A DNA stretch of 64,000 nt from Aspidiotus rigidus (taxonomy: Eukaryota > Arthropoda > Insecta > Hemiptera > Diaspididae): assembly GCA_035079385.1 (NCBI GenBank), contig JAVHKY010000024.1:8432001-8496000 (forward strand), written 5' to 3'. A program made the translations under genes and the position numbers. Numbering within the stretch: the first letter of the stretch is position 1; the number at the start of each line of letters is the position of its first letter. The notes beneath the pieces were generated by a model. The model did not search any database, had not been told where the DNA came from, and was given only the letters and a program-made list of their open reading frames with translations. Positions 11,575 to 22,859 of this stretch are shown one piece after another.

Positions 11575-11820
11575 TATATAGCTCGGAAATAGAAATTTTT
11601 CCAAGTCCCCCTTCTATTATATATAGCTTAGAGGTAGAAATTTTAACAGAGAACCTGTTCTACTCTCGAGCTATACATGGTTGAAGGGGGACGCAGAAAA
11701 ATTAAGACCTCCAAGCTATATACAATAGAAGGGGGACTTGAAAAAATTTCGACCTCCGAGGAGAGGGACTAAGAAAAGTTTCGATTCTTGAGCTGTGTAT
11801 GATGGGAGAGAGATTTGGAA
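11575..11820. repeat. CTCGAGAGTCGAAATT-family repeat copies
   Basis: Several head-to-head and head-to-tail units of the core (TATATAGCTC..GTAGAAATTTTT, TTTTAACAGAGAACCTGTTC, GGGGGACTTGAAAAAATTTC) lie side by side in both orientations. Confidence 0.75.
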
Positions 11821-11868
11821 AAATGAATATGAAAAATATGTTATTTCTTTTTTTTACATAATTACAGG

Positions 11869-12330
11869 CTACTTATTTTTACATGAAGAATTCGAGTGAC
11901 ATTTTGAGTTACATTTCATTTTGTTCGCGAGGCTTCTATCGATGCAATAGCGTTTACAATTACAGTGAACAAAGCCTTGCTCGCTGCCCGAAAGTGCAGC
12001 AGATGCTGATCTCAAGGTCATTGATGTTGTAGGCATATCTGCGGGGGTAATGAATGTACTATCGGCGATGGTAAACTTATTTCGAGCGTACAAATTTTTG
12101 AAAATTCTCTCCTCTGTACCGACTTTGTACAATCCGGAAGAATTAATTTCAATTACCACCGCTAGGACACTTCGGGGAGCTGCATATCCGCGATCGACAT
12201 CAGGTACACGTAATAAAATGTTTGTACCCACTGGAATCGGTGGAAATCTGGCATTCAAACGCGATAGTATTTTTTCCGTTTGTCTTTTCAACCCATTCCT
12301 TGCACCCTCGCGTTGACATCCAACAGCCTT
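11869..12330 (-). pseudogene. Transposon-derived integrase C-terminal region (KRBA2-like), fragment
   Basis: The frame from 12291 down to 11869 (140 residues from the first ATG, open a little further upstream) has the order seen in the C-terminus of KRAB-A domain-containing protein 2-like integrase proteins. These are abundant as mobile-element genes in insect genomes. The order is: a lysine-rich lead, VGTNILLRVPDVDRGYA, a GLYKVGTEERIFKNLYARN strand, QGFVHCNC, and a cysteine cluster ending CNSKCHSNSSCKNK and a stop. The Cys-rich tail probably binds zinc. The DDE integrase core that should precede it is not found, so this is a truncated copy. The assignment is from remembered family pattern. 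Confidence 0.6.
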
Positions 12331-12695
12331 GGTTCACTCACAACGGTCGCAAATGATTTCCTCGGAAGATTCGTCCTTTGGTACTCCGCAGCTGATCACT
12401 ACATCTCTTCTACCTCAATACTTCTCATAAACACGATTAGGCTTCTTCCCGTTTTTATCGTTTTCTCAGGTTTGAACGAGATTATTCGAGAACGCGTTGT
12501 GGTTCTTTTTATGAAAATTGAACAGACCTGAGACCAGAACGCGAACTGATAGTTTCGCATTTTACAACGCGTTCCGGTTGTTTCCTGAAATGCACAAACG
12601 CTGCGCTGAATTTCGCGTACTGGTAAACGCGTTGCGGTCAATTTTTTTGCCCAATGAGCGATTTCAGCAATTGAACCTAAAATATATAAGTCAGA

Positions 12696-12850
12696 AGTAG
12701 ACATTTTTCCAAGTCCCCCTTTTTATCAGCTCGGAGGTAGAAATTCTTTCTAAGTCCCACCTCTTGCCGTCCTTCGCCACGCGGCTGGCGCTCGTCATTT
12801 TTCTCCAAATTACCCTCTTATAAAACAGGTCCCCTGTTAAAAAGATCATG
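12696..12850. repeat. CTCGAGAGTCGAAATT-family repeat copy
   Basis: CATTTTTCCAAGTCCCCCTT, then CTCGGAGGTAGAAATTCTTT, then TATAAAACAGGTCCCCTGTT mark a full unit ending in the family's palindromic-looking AACAGG..CCTGTT edge. Confidence 0.75.
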
Positions 12851-13040
12851 TTTTATGTCTATCATAGTGTAAGTTAGCTCTCTGCTTGTTACTTTTATAC
12901 TCGTAACTATGCAAATCTAGTATACTGTATGTAGTTGTCAAGCTAACTAGTTTTGAGGGCCTCAGTCGCTCCGCTCGCTCGCCCCGTGCATAGTCCAATT
13001 TGAGTTTAGTACCTTGTAGTAGGTATACTGCGTCTTGGAC
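12851..13040. repeat. Isolated unit related to the 1290-2525 satellite
   Basis: GTTACTTTTATAC, TCTAGTATACTGTATGTA and CTCAGTCGCTCCGCTCGCTC match the satellite flank and unit in the same order. Confidence 0.7.
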
Positions 13041-13045
13041 TCAAT

Positions 13046-13540
13046 TTACCTACCAGCACGTTTTTGACATGTTCCATGTCTTTTCTCTCGCCGGACCCCG
13101 ATTTTGAAACTCGCGAGTACACCCCCCCTCCCCCCCCGTCCATCATCTGATGCCAAAGCTGTTATCAAAATGAGGAGGTCAATATCCTCCCCAACTACAG
13201 CTGTGAAACGTCCAGCCTCTTGCAGTTGGACTGCCTCCTTCACGATAACAGTATCTGCATCATGTGCAGCTGTGTGGGCGTTTACTCCATTGTTAAGAAA
13301 ATAATTTTGGAGAAGCTCAACAAACTCGGCTTTGTTTCTGTTTGCGAGAAAAAGTTGTTGCTTTACGGTGATCGGTGTATTCTTATCCACCGCAATATCT
13401 GGAGCAGTTGCAGTATACCGTCTCCGTCTCTCCGCATCCTTCAAGCAAGCCTTCCCATATCCGTCAAAAATGACAGTGACAAATTGACCAAACACCTGCT
13501 TATTGTATGTACCTAAAAAATAGGTACGCGCGCATAGCAA
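13046..13540 (-). pseudogene. Mobile-element-associated protein fragment (PIN-like pattern)
   Basis: The 164-residue frame contains VIFDGYGKACLKDAERRRR, DKNTPITVKQQLFLANR, a DADTVIVKEA block and VVGEDIDLLILITAL. I associate this arrangement (FDGY..KD.E..RR, then DADT.IV, then G.D.DLL.L) with a multicopy insect protein family that resembles PIN-type nucleases, with acidic residues in the DADT and GEDID segments. I am recalling the pattern, not a database hit. The C-terminal third after ITALAS turns into Gly/Arg-rich sequence and is probably out of the true frame. No start or splice context supports a complete gene. Confidence 0.45.
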
Positions 13541-14674
13541 ACGACTTGCAACAAATTTGCGGGCTTACAGCGCGTACGCGTGGACTACGAAAGACGGCTG
13601 ATTTTGCTAGTGACTCATATTGCGGGAAATTTCAAGAGAAATATTTGTCGACCAATGCATTTTCTTCATAAAATGTCTAATTGTTGAGAAAAATAGAAAA
13701 AATTGTCGATAGTAGAGTAAAAATCGAAATTTTTCGAAATTTGGTCAAACTTCGCGGGCTTCTAGCGCCCGAACTATGCTACCGAAAAAAATCGCAAAAA
13801 ACACATCTTGCGGGAAATTTTATAAGAATTTTTTTTGACTGTTGTATTTTTCTCGTAAAACCTCTCATTTTCGAGTAAAGTTGAAAAAATCGCGGATGAT
13901 ACAAGAAAAAATTGACGTTTTGGCCCCCTACGATGGAAGCACACCCTCTGGGGGCGGTGACTTTTCACCACGTATTCAGGGCATCATCTTGAATATATTT
14001 CAGCCATTGAACCTTTTATGGCATTTTTGTCCGTTTTACCACACTTTTTGAATGTAATTCGCCTGGGCCACAAAAAAGAACCTCGTCCACGAATTAGTTA
14101 GAATAATAGTTCTCTATTGACTGGACTAAAGAGTAATAATAATAATAATAAATGAATGTATTTCAATTCAATTCCCATATTTGCGAGGATTGTGCTTGCA
14201 GTCCTGAGGGTATTATTGAGTATAAAATGGCTGTAAAATATCACATGCAATTTCAATGAACTGCGACAAATGTTACTTACATTAATAACCTCATGTAAAC
14301 TGCAAAAAACTGATATCTTTGACTCTAGTAGTGACCAAGTTCTCAGTTTTTGAAATTTATTACTGCCATTTCTTGACTTCTTATTGAGTGTTCAATCAGG
14401 GAGGTGCTACACTTCAGCGAAAATTTCTGCACTTTATAATCATCAGAATGATTCAACATTTTTACAAGATGAAGAGGAGACAGTGCTGCACTCAAATCAC
14501 CAAAATTTGAGAAAAGGCCCGGAATTAAGTTGAGGCCTTTTTCCTACCCGACCATTCAATTGAAAGTAAGCCGTCGAGAAATTGTGCTATTCCATCTATT
14601 GTTGTGTACAAAACGGTTTAAAATTATAAACGACAAAGAATACATCTAATTTATAAGACAAATGAATAAAATTA
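13541..14674. other. No gene seen; contains a diverged direct repeat
   Basis: Two copies of about 190 bp (about 13550-13740 and 13745-13930) share GCGGGCTT, a CTAGTG/CTACCG motif, TTGCGGGAAATTT and a GAGAAAAATAGAAAAA-like tail. The rest is AT-rich with a short (AAT)5 run near 14133. Confidence 0.5.
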
Positions 14675-15638
14675 TCTCTAATATATAAAGCTGAAAGTTT
14701 GTCCGTCTGTCGTCCTGTCCGTTTATAACTCGAGAACTACTGGGCCGATCGCTTTCAAACTTTCAGAATATATTGTCCTCATCCCAGAGCAGCACATAGA
14801 CTCATAAAAATAAAAATTTGACGGGGAGGTGCTGAGTAATTTCAAAAAAGGGCGAAAACAATGACTTTTTTCAATATAAAAAAACGTGGTCGTGTAGCTT
14901 GCCATGTACGTTAGACCTACGCGCGTTGAGTGGCGCAGTTTCGAGAATTGAATTATTGTGATAACTCGAGTATAACTCATTTTTATGAAAAATTGAAGAG
15001 AACAAAAATTGTAGCCCCTGTAATTTCCTTTCGAATGAGCCCGGTTCCAGATTTTTAGGAGGAAATTTTGTGACTACAGTATTCGCTGTACTTCCATAGG
15101 TACTAAGCAAGTTATTTTATTCACAGTTTTAAAAACACCTAGGTACATAAAGGATTTTACATCCGGTATCTCATACAAGAACCAATGTCTAGACACGGTG
15201 CGCACTGCGTATGGGCTAGCGGAAATTACCCTTTTTTTTACCTGTTGTCCGTGTGTTTTCTTAGGGACTGGCAAAATGTCAATGGATTTGTCTGTATTCT
15301 GCTGCGATGAATACAGGCTTCACGCGTTAAGTCAGCTCTCAAGTGAATTAGTGTGTAAAAAATTTAATTTGGTGATTTTATTTTTGTGCGACTCGGAACT
15401 TTGATATATTTTTATAAGTACAGTCGCAGTTTTTGGTGTCTATTTTCTTATTTTTGAACTGAATAGTTGTGAATTTTGCAAAACTCTTTCCACTGTTTCT
15501 TTTTTAAAAATTCATCTGAATTCCAAGATACCTACAAAACACACATACCTACAAGATACAGATACCTATAAAACACAGATATCTACTCAACACACAGCTA
15601 GCGGTCAGGCGCGCCGGAGGCGCGTCGCCAACCGCTAG
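14675..15638 (+). mobile_element. Non-autonomous Helitron, copy 2
   Basis: The copy begins TCTCTAATATATAAAG after an A and ends CTAG at 15635-15638. It is nearly identical to copy 1 along most of its length, including the 3' hairpin. Its last base abuts copy 3 with no sequence between them, so the TC of copy 3 also supplies the T expected after CTAG. Confidence 0.88.
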
Positions 15639-16595
15639 TCTAATATATAAAGCAAAAAGTTTGTCCGTCCGTCCTCCTGTCCGTTTATAACTCGAGAACT
15701 ACTGGGCCGATCGCTTTCAAACTTTCAAGATATATTGTCCTCATCCCAGAGCAGCACATAGACTCATAAAAATAAAAATTTGACGGGGAGGTGCTGAGTA
15801 ATTTCAAAAAAGGGCGAAAACAATGACTTTTTTCAATATAAAAAAACGTGGTGGTGTAGCTTGCCATCGAACGCGTTGTTCCAACGTTACCATTCAAACG
15901 CGTTGAGCGGCGCAGTTATAAAAATTAAGTTATGGTGATAACTCGAGTTTTACTCATTTTTATGAAAAATTGAAGAGAACAAAAATTGTTGCCCCTTTAA
16001 TTTCTTTTCGAATGAGCCCAATTCTAGATTTTTAGGAGGAAATTTTGGAACTATTGGTATTTTGACTGATGCGTATTTAAGATCATTGTGTTTACAGAGA
16101 GAGAGCATTTAAACCGGTTGCTTTGGATGAATCTACAGAGACTATTCGAGTTTTACGTATCCAATTTTCGATTTTGAAAGAAGACGTTTATGTAAAATAA
16201 TTTCTTGAAAATTTGCTCTTCTTTTTTGACGAGTAACTATACATTAGGTAAATATCGTCGTCAGAGTTTGAAACTACCTAAGAAAAGGTACTGGGTTCGA
16301 GAAAGAATTAAGAAAATTACATCCGGTTTCTCATATAGGAAACGACTGAGTTCGTCTCATGCCTCTACACAGACTGATGTAATGCTTCGGGGATATGGCA
16401 GGCTTTTTACCTACTGTCCATCTATTTCCTTAATCATTGCGACGGTTCATGAATTAGTCCGTTTTTTGCTGCAATACAGCCCTTACCTGTCAACTCAGCT
16501 CTTACCGTTAAAATCGAAATATTTACAAAACACTGATATCTACTCAACACACAGCTGGCGGTCAGGCGCGCCGGAGGCGCGCTGCCAACCGCTAG
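15639..16595 (+). mobile_element. Non-autonomous Helitron, copy 3, diverged interior
   Basis: It begins TCTAATATATAAAGC immediately after the CTAG of copy 2 and ends CTAG at 16592-16595 before a T. The left 350 bp and the right 60 bp match the other copies. The centre differs strongly from 15870 onward and has lost the block shared by copies 1, 2 and 4. The outer inverted repeat has one change (CTGGCGGT for CTAGCGGT). Confidence 0.85.
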
Positions 16596-16896
16596 TATTT
16601 CTATAAAATATTGTATCCAGTTACATCGATTGTACACATAAAACAAGTTTGACAAAGAAGTGTACAAAGAATTGATTCGTCAAAACCACAAAAGGAAAAA
16701 AATGTAAAAATCACGAAAATCAACGCAAATTATGAACTTAAATGAACGTATGGTTTTGAATAGAAAATGAAGTAACAAATTCAAAGTAAGGGATACACAT
16801 TTTTCAAGATTATTAAATACATATTCTGTAATATTATAAACAAACCTTCGAGTAAATTAGAAATAAATACCAAAAATCTAATTTTAATTCATTCAG
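16596..16896. other. Probable 3' flank of the Atg5 fragment
   Basis: This is AT-rich sequence between the Helitron 3 end and the Atg5 stop codon. I see no separate feature in it. Confidence 0.4.
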
Positions 16897-17299
<403 letters not shown>

Positions 17300-17444
17300 C
17301 TGTAACAAATACAAACAATTATAAGGTAAGAGATGATGTATTTTTTACAAGCAATGACAATCAAGTAAACCAGTTTATCAATTCAGTCACAACAGGGATT
17401 CTGTTTGAGATAGGGGAAAATTGTATTTCATTGGGTTTCATTAA

Positions 17445-18392
17445 TCTAATATATAAAATAAAACGTTTGTCTGTCTGTATGTATGTATGTTCGTCCATAA
17501 CTTTCGAACGCCTTCACCTATCGACCTGGAATTTTTTTTGAAAAATTTCGTTTTTTCTGGGTCAGGTTCTTAAATACATTTCGATGTTTTGACTCCCTGA
17601 AGGTGGAGTAGGGGGCGACAACATTAGGAAAAACGGGCATTATCGAGTACTGAAACTGCTTTGCGCTGTACGTTAGACCTACGCGCGTTGAGTGGCGCAG
17701 TTTCGGAAATTGAATTATTGTGATAACTAGAGTATAACTCATTTTTATGAAAAATTGAAGAGAACAAAAATTGTAGCCCCTTTAATTTCCTTTCGAATGA
17801 GCCTGGTTCCATATTTTTAGGAGTAAATTTTGTGACTACAGTATTCGCTGTACTTCCATACTAAGTAAGTTATTTTATTCACAGTTTTAAAAACACCTAC
17901 ATAAAGGATTTTACATCCGGTATCTCATACAAGAACCAATGTCTAGACACGGTGCGCACTGCGTATGGGCTAGCGGAAATTACCCTTTTTTTTACCTGTT
18001 GTCCGTGTGTTTTCTTAGGGACTGGCAAAATGTCAATGGATTTGTCTGTATTCTGCTGCGATGAATACAGGCTTCACGCGTTAAGTCAGCTCTCAAGTGA
18101 ATTAGTGTGTAAAAAATTTAATTTGGTGATTTTATTTTTGTGCGACTCGGAACTTTGATATATTTTTATAAGTACAGTCGCAGTTTTTGGTGTCTATTTT
18201 CTTATTTTTGAACTGAATAGTTGTGAATTTTGCAAAACTCTTTCCACTGTTTCTTTTTTAAAAATTCATCTGAATTCCAAGATACCTACAAAACACACAT
18301 ACCTACAAGATACAGATACCTATAAAACACAGATATCTACTCAACACACAGCTAGCGGTCAGGCGCGCCGGAGGCGCGTCGCCAACCGCTAG
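17445..18392 (+). mobile_element. Non-autonomous Helitron, copy 4, with a different 5' segment
   Basis: It begins TCTAATATATAAAATAAAAC after an A and ends CTAG at 18389-18392 before a T. The first 220 bp (TGTATGTATGTATG, CCTTCACCTATCGACC, GGGTCAGGTTC) are unlike the other three copies. From about 17665 (TACGTTAGACCTACGCGCGT) to the end it is nearly identical to copies 1 and 2. This mosaic structure implies a recombinant or replaced 5' end. Confidence 0.87.
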
Positions 18393-21300
18393 TATTACCT
18401 AAACATATAATAAAATTTTTCATCAAAAGAAAACCCAACTGTAAATATCAGTAATGAAGTGATTTTGTTATTGCTCTCAATTGTGTCGAGAGTAATATCT
18501 GACTTTTCGTTTGAAAAATCGGTAAAATTTCAGGTATATAATATGATTGAAAAAATTCGACGTTATACGTTAAACAAACGTTGTGCTTAACCGATGGATT
18601 GAATAATTAGCCGTGTATTTTATAATTACTGATTTATGTAGGTATGCATAGCATTTTTTTTCTCTACTTTCTCGCAATGGCTTGTAGCCTGAACACCGGG
18701 GAGTAATAAAATGTATAGGTAAAGACAAAGCGGAAGTTTTACTGTCCATTTCAATTTTAGTCATTTATGTTTTGATTTTCGTCATTATCGACTTCATATA
18801 TCTCACTGAATTTTTGGAAATGGACAGTCAGGTTAATACTTTGAGATTCTTTTAAATCACCAAAGTTTTATATTTTAATAGAGCCATGTTCCGTTCTTCT
18901 ATTTAGAGTTTAATCTACGTACAGGGAGAGGAAGCTATCAATTGACTCTTTTTTGAGTCATTTCCCATAAATATCTGTATTTGAAAATTACAAAAGTACC
19001 AATTAAAAAAATTAGAAATGAATTGAACAATAGAAGAGTAAGCGGAATACCTTACATTATTATCATCACAATCAGCTTATAACTGAGAAACAATGAAGTT
19101 TAGATAGAGAGGGCATGTGTAGGTTATTTTATAGCAAATTATTGAAAAGTCGGTGATGCTTACGCGGCTGCGTGAGCTTTTTTTTGTATATTTCTGGGAA
19201 AGTCCCAGTGCTTGTACTTTGATTAATCAAGTATGTTTTCATATTTGTGTCTCTTCAGTGGGACGTGGTGACATCAATGGAAAGCCTTTTTTTTTTTTTT
19301 TTTCAAAAAAGTTGTGAACTCTTTTCTCCATAAATCATCTTGTAGATTTGCCACTTGTTACTTTCTTACTTTCTTATCATACAGATGTATTTCAGCAAGT
19401 AGGCCTACCGTACTCAATTCTTACCAGAATCATCAGCCAAATGGTATTTTGTCCAGTTCTCAAATCTTTGCACAAAGATGTTTTATGACAATTTAATTCT
19501 TTTCATAAGTATTCAATTATGTTTTGAATGAATAAACCCACTCCTTTTTGGGGCTCTTGCTTCCAGCAAGGCAAAAACCCCTATGCAATTGCATAAAAAA
19601 AGAAAAAAAAAAAAGTTTCCCCGGAAAAATGTGTTGTGACGTCACTCAAGTAGTACATACATTCTCTGTCACTCAAGATTTTATTTTTGCATAGCAATTT
19701 CCAAATTTGAGGAAGTTTTTCATTAAGATATGCATTCTCTGTCTCTTGAGGTTTTATTTTTTCCTGGCAAATTTTATGTCTTGTACAGTCTTCGTCAAGA
19801 GTGACCAAGATAGTCTTCGAACATCAATATTGATAATAAGATAATGTATGTCGTTTGACTAATACTGCACGTATACTTCCTTAATGGTAATATACCTACC
19901 GGATGTACAAATATTAAGTCTCTAAGATTCCAGATCTGAGTGGAACAAAGATGCAGATCTCTTGGTTTCCAGATCTTGACATAGAAAAAAATCGAGATCT
20001 CTTGAGCTCTACATCTTGGTAAAAAAAAAGCTCTAGATCTTTTGAAAAAATTACAAATAAATTTCCGTCACACCACAGTCAATTAGAAAAAAAAAATCAA
20101 GAGACCCGGATACTGATGCGCATGGCCACTCAGTCCTGTTTCCCTATCAAGTTAAAATGTTGATGAAAAAATTGAGGAAGTAGGGCCGCACGAAAGTCGT
20201 GATATTTTTCCATGAAAATTAGATAATTATAAAGACATTTCCCGTGAGCTGCTCAAAATTGTAAGCAGTCATCAATCGACACTCAATCCGTATTTCCAAG
20301 CAATTTCGTCCAATTTCGTCGAAGTAGAAAAATTTTATTCACGCTTATACGTATACTCCAAGATGAAAAGATGCAGCCAGAAACAACTGACTTTCATCCC
20401 TCGCCACGGCTTTAAAAGGGGAAGTCTTTTATTTTTAACTGCCCCTCTATGGACGATTCTACACTAATAGAAAAGAACATTCAAAGTTTCAATAAAATTG
20501 GTACCATACGAACGGAGCCTACAATTTGTCCAAGAAAAAAACGGCTATAGTATACGATTCTCGTAATTTTTTACTATTACCTGAACTAGGTCAGCAGTGG
20601 CATATTGAACTTTCATCTTTTCACCGGATTGTACCGGATTACTTTTAGGCTTTCTTAACCTCTGTACACGGCGCCAGAAAAATTTGTAACGTATTTCGAG
20701 TACTTCCTCATACGAAGATTTACGTCATTTATTCTCGGATGCGAATCAAAATGTAAATCGTTTTTAATCGGACGTGATGCTCGCAAATTCAGTACAAAAT
20801 TAAATCTACGAAGAAGCTTCTCGGTGGCAAGGTCGCTGTTTCTTCAAGGTAGAAGAAAATAAATACTCTGATTAACGTCTCTAAAATTTGGTAGACCACT
20901 CTAAACGAGAATACAAGCAAGAAAGAAATTCGTGATCGAGTTGAGCCTCGACCGACCTTTGAAAACAAGTGTTTTCCATTGTGTCTACGCATTTAAAGTA
21001 CTAATTAGTCGTGTTCGCAGCTTCGTGAGTCGTAACCTTTGCACGCAGATGTGGCAGGCAAGATAAAGTATTCTTTGTTCGTCGCACGTCGCCTTTGCCA
21101 CCGTATCAGCAGCAAAGGGTTCACTTCTTATATAGCGTGGAAAATATTTCTGGGATATTTTGCAGGGTAATCCAATAAGTAGGACAATCGTATGCTTCCA
21201 CCGTATATCGTTAGCATTCGCGTCAATATTGTACCGTGTATTCTGTGTAGAAAATTTTCCGACGACCAAAATTTATCAGAGCGTGTAAAAAAATGATCGA

Positions 21301-22603
21301 GTTATCGGAAGAAGGGATAGCGGCCGCGCGTCTGAAAGCGCGGACTTTTCAATAATATAATTTAACATAAAAAATACAATATAAATCAAGTTACGCGTGC
21401 AATGCACGTACTTTTATGTGTATACAATATGAGGCTGCATTATGGAATTTGTTCTGTACGCCTTTACGTGTGTATAAAGTTTCGAATTAAACACGCGGTA
21501 ATCGCGGCTAACGTCGTTCGCCCTCGAAATAAACAAGCGCCCAGCGGAGCGTGCCGACGTCACAACGAGCCCGCGGCGAACGTGTACGAAGCGCGTCCCA
21601 GTCCGCGGATGTAAGGGGGGAGGAGGAGAATTTTATTTTCAACATCGATCTGTTCCGAATCGGCCTCTACCGGTCTTACGTCGAAACATACAAAAGACAC
21701 ACGAGAAAACCGAAGGTTGTTTTTACAATAAATTTACGTTAAAATAATGAAAAAAGGAAAAAATAAGACGAAATCGAACGACTCGGCCCGGCGATATTAA
21801 TTATAATATGTTTTTCACTGCCCGTTCTTACCGTAACAATTTTAGAGCTGTCAACATTTCGTAGGTAAGTTGCCCAGTTTTGTTTTGGTTATTTATTTTT
21901 TTTTTCCTTCCCCTCTCGATTTTACTATTTTTATTTCAAACGGTTTTCCTTCTTCCTCGTATAATGTGTGTGTGTCTTTTATACTTTCTTTATTTTTCCA
22001 CGTCGTCGTGGGTTTTCGATTTCATTTCTTCGCCGTGCCTCTTCGATACCTTGTCTCGTCGAATTTGACATTTTTTTTTCCTACTTTCTCGCCGACTATA
22101 GTGATATTCTTTCTTTTTTTATCGTATTATATTTAGGCTACCGTGGCGCATTTCGAGTTCAAGAGCGATGATTTTAAAAATAATATCTAGGACAGCGTTC
22201 GGAGAGCTCGTGGTTGTTTCGTCTTGAAAAATAAGAAGAAGAAAAAAAAAAAAACGTTTTCGATAGTGGGTACGTACACACATCTAGATGTATATACAAT
22301 TTTTATCGCAGACCGATATTGGCGATTTATGCTCGCAAATCGCGACGAGATTTCGGAATGCGTTATTTTGGGTTCGCTTCGTAATTTACGAGCATCAGAC
22401 GCGATCGTGTCGTACACGCTTTTTGTAGCGCTATAGAATTATTTTTCGCACTAATTATAAATTTTACGAGCTTCATGATTCACGAATTAAATTCAAACGT
22501 TCGTTTCGATTGTGTGCAGTTTATAGACGTGCAGAATCTATAAAGCTATGAATGTAAATATAAAATTACACTGTATGTATAACGTCGTAGATGTCGTTAT
22601 GTA
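18393..22603. other. Intergenic region; CpG-rich stretch near 21280-21620
   Basis: I see no coding exon. Between 21280 and 21620 the base composition changes: GCGGCCGCGCG and many CG dinucleotides appear, unlike the CpG-poor surroundings. This and the following 1 kb are a plausible promoter and 5' UTR zone for the plus-strand gene that starts at 22604, but no TATA or initiator is certain. Several AGATCT motifs cluster at 19930-20040. Confidence 0.4.
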
Positions 22604-22859
22604 ATGGAGAAAAGAAAACATGTCCGAGATTTGGCACCGTTTGCATCCTCCGAGGATCTGAGCGACGAGCGCGAGAGTCCATTAGACGAAGATAAACAAA
22701 AGCCCAAATTATCGAACATCGAGGAAGAAGTCATGAAGACGCCACCTAAGGCGAAGACTTTGAACGTCGTCGCGAACGTAGCACCCCGGATAGATATATC
22801 GAGAGCAAGTAGCTCCTCTCATCAAGAAGACAGCAGTCCGGAAAGAGAATTATATTTGG
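22604..22859 (+). CDS. Serine-rich gene, exon 1 (start codon)
   Basis: Starts MEKRKHVRDLAPFASSEDLS and ends ERELYL plus one base before GTAAGA. An open frame continues into the intron for a further 30 residues, so a retained-intron form is possible but unsupported. Confidence 0.8.

Noticed and set aside
18481..18640. A minus-strand stretch open for about 50 codons upstream of the Atg5 exons.
   Set aside because: Its translation does not resemble any part of Atg5 and no paired splice sites fit the required phase.
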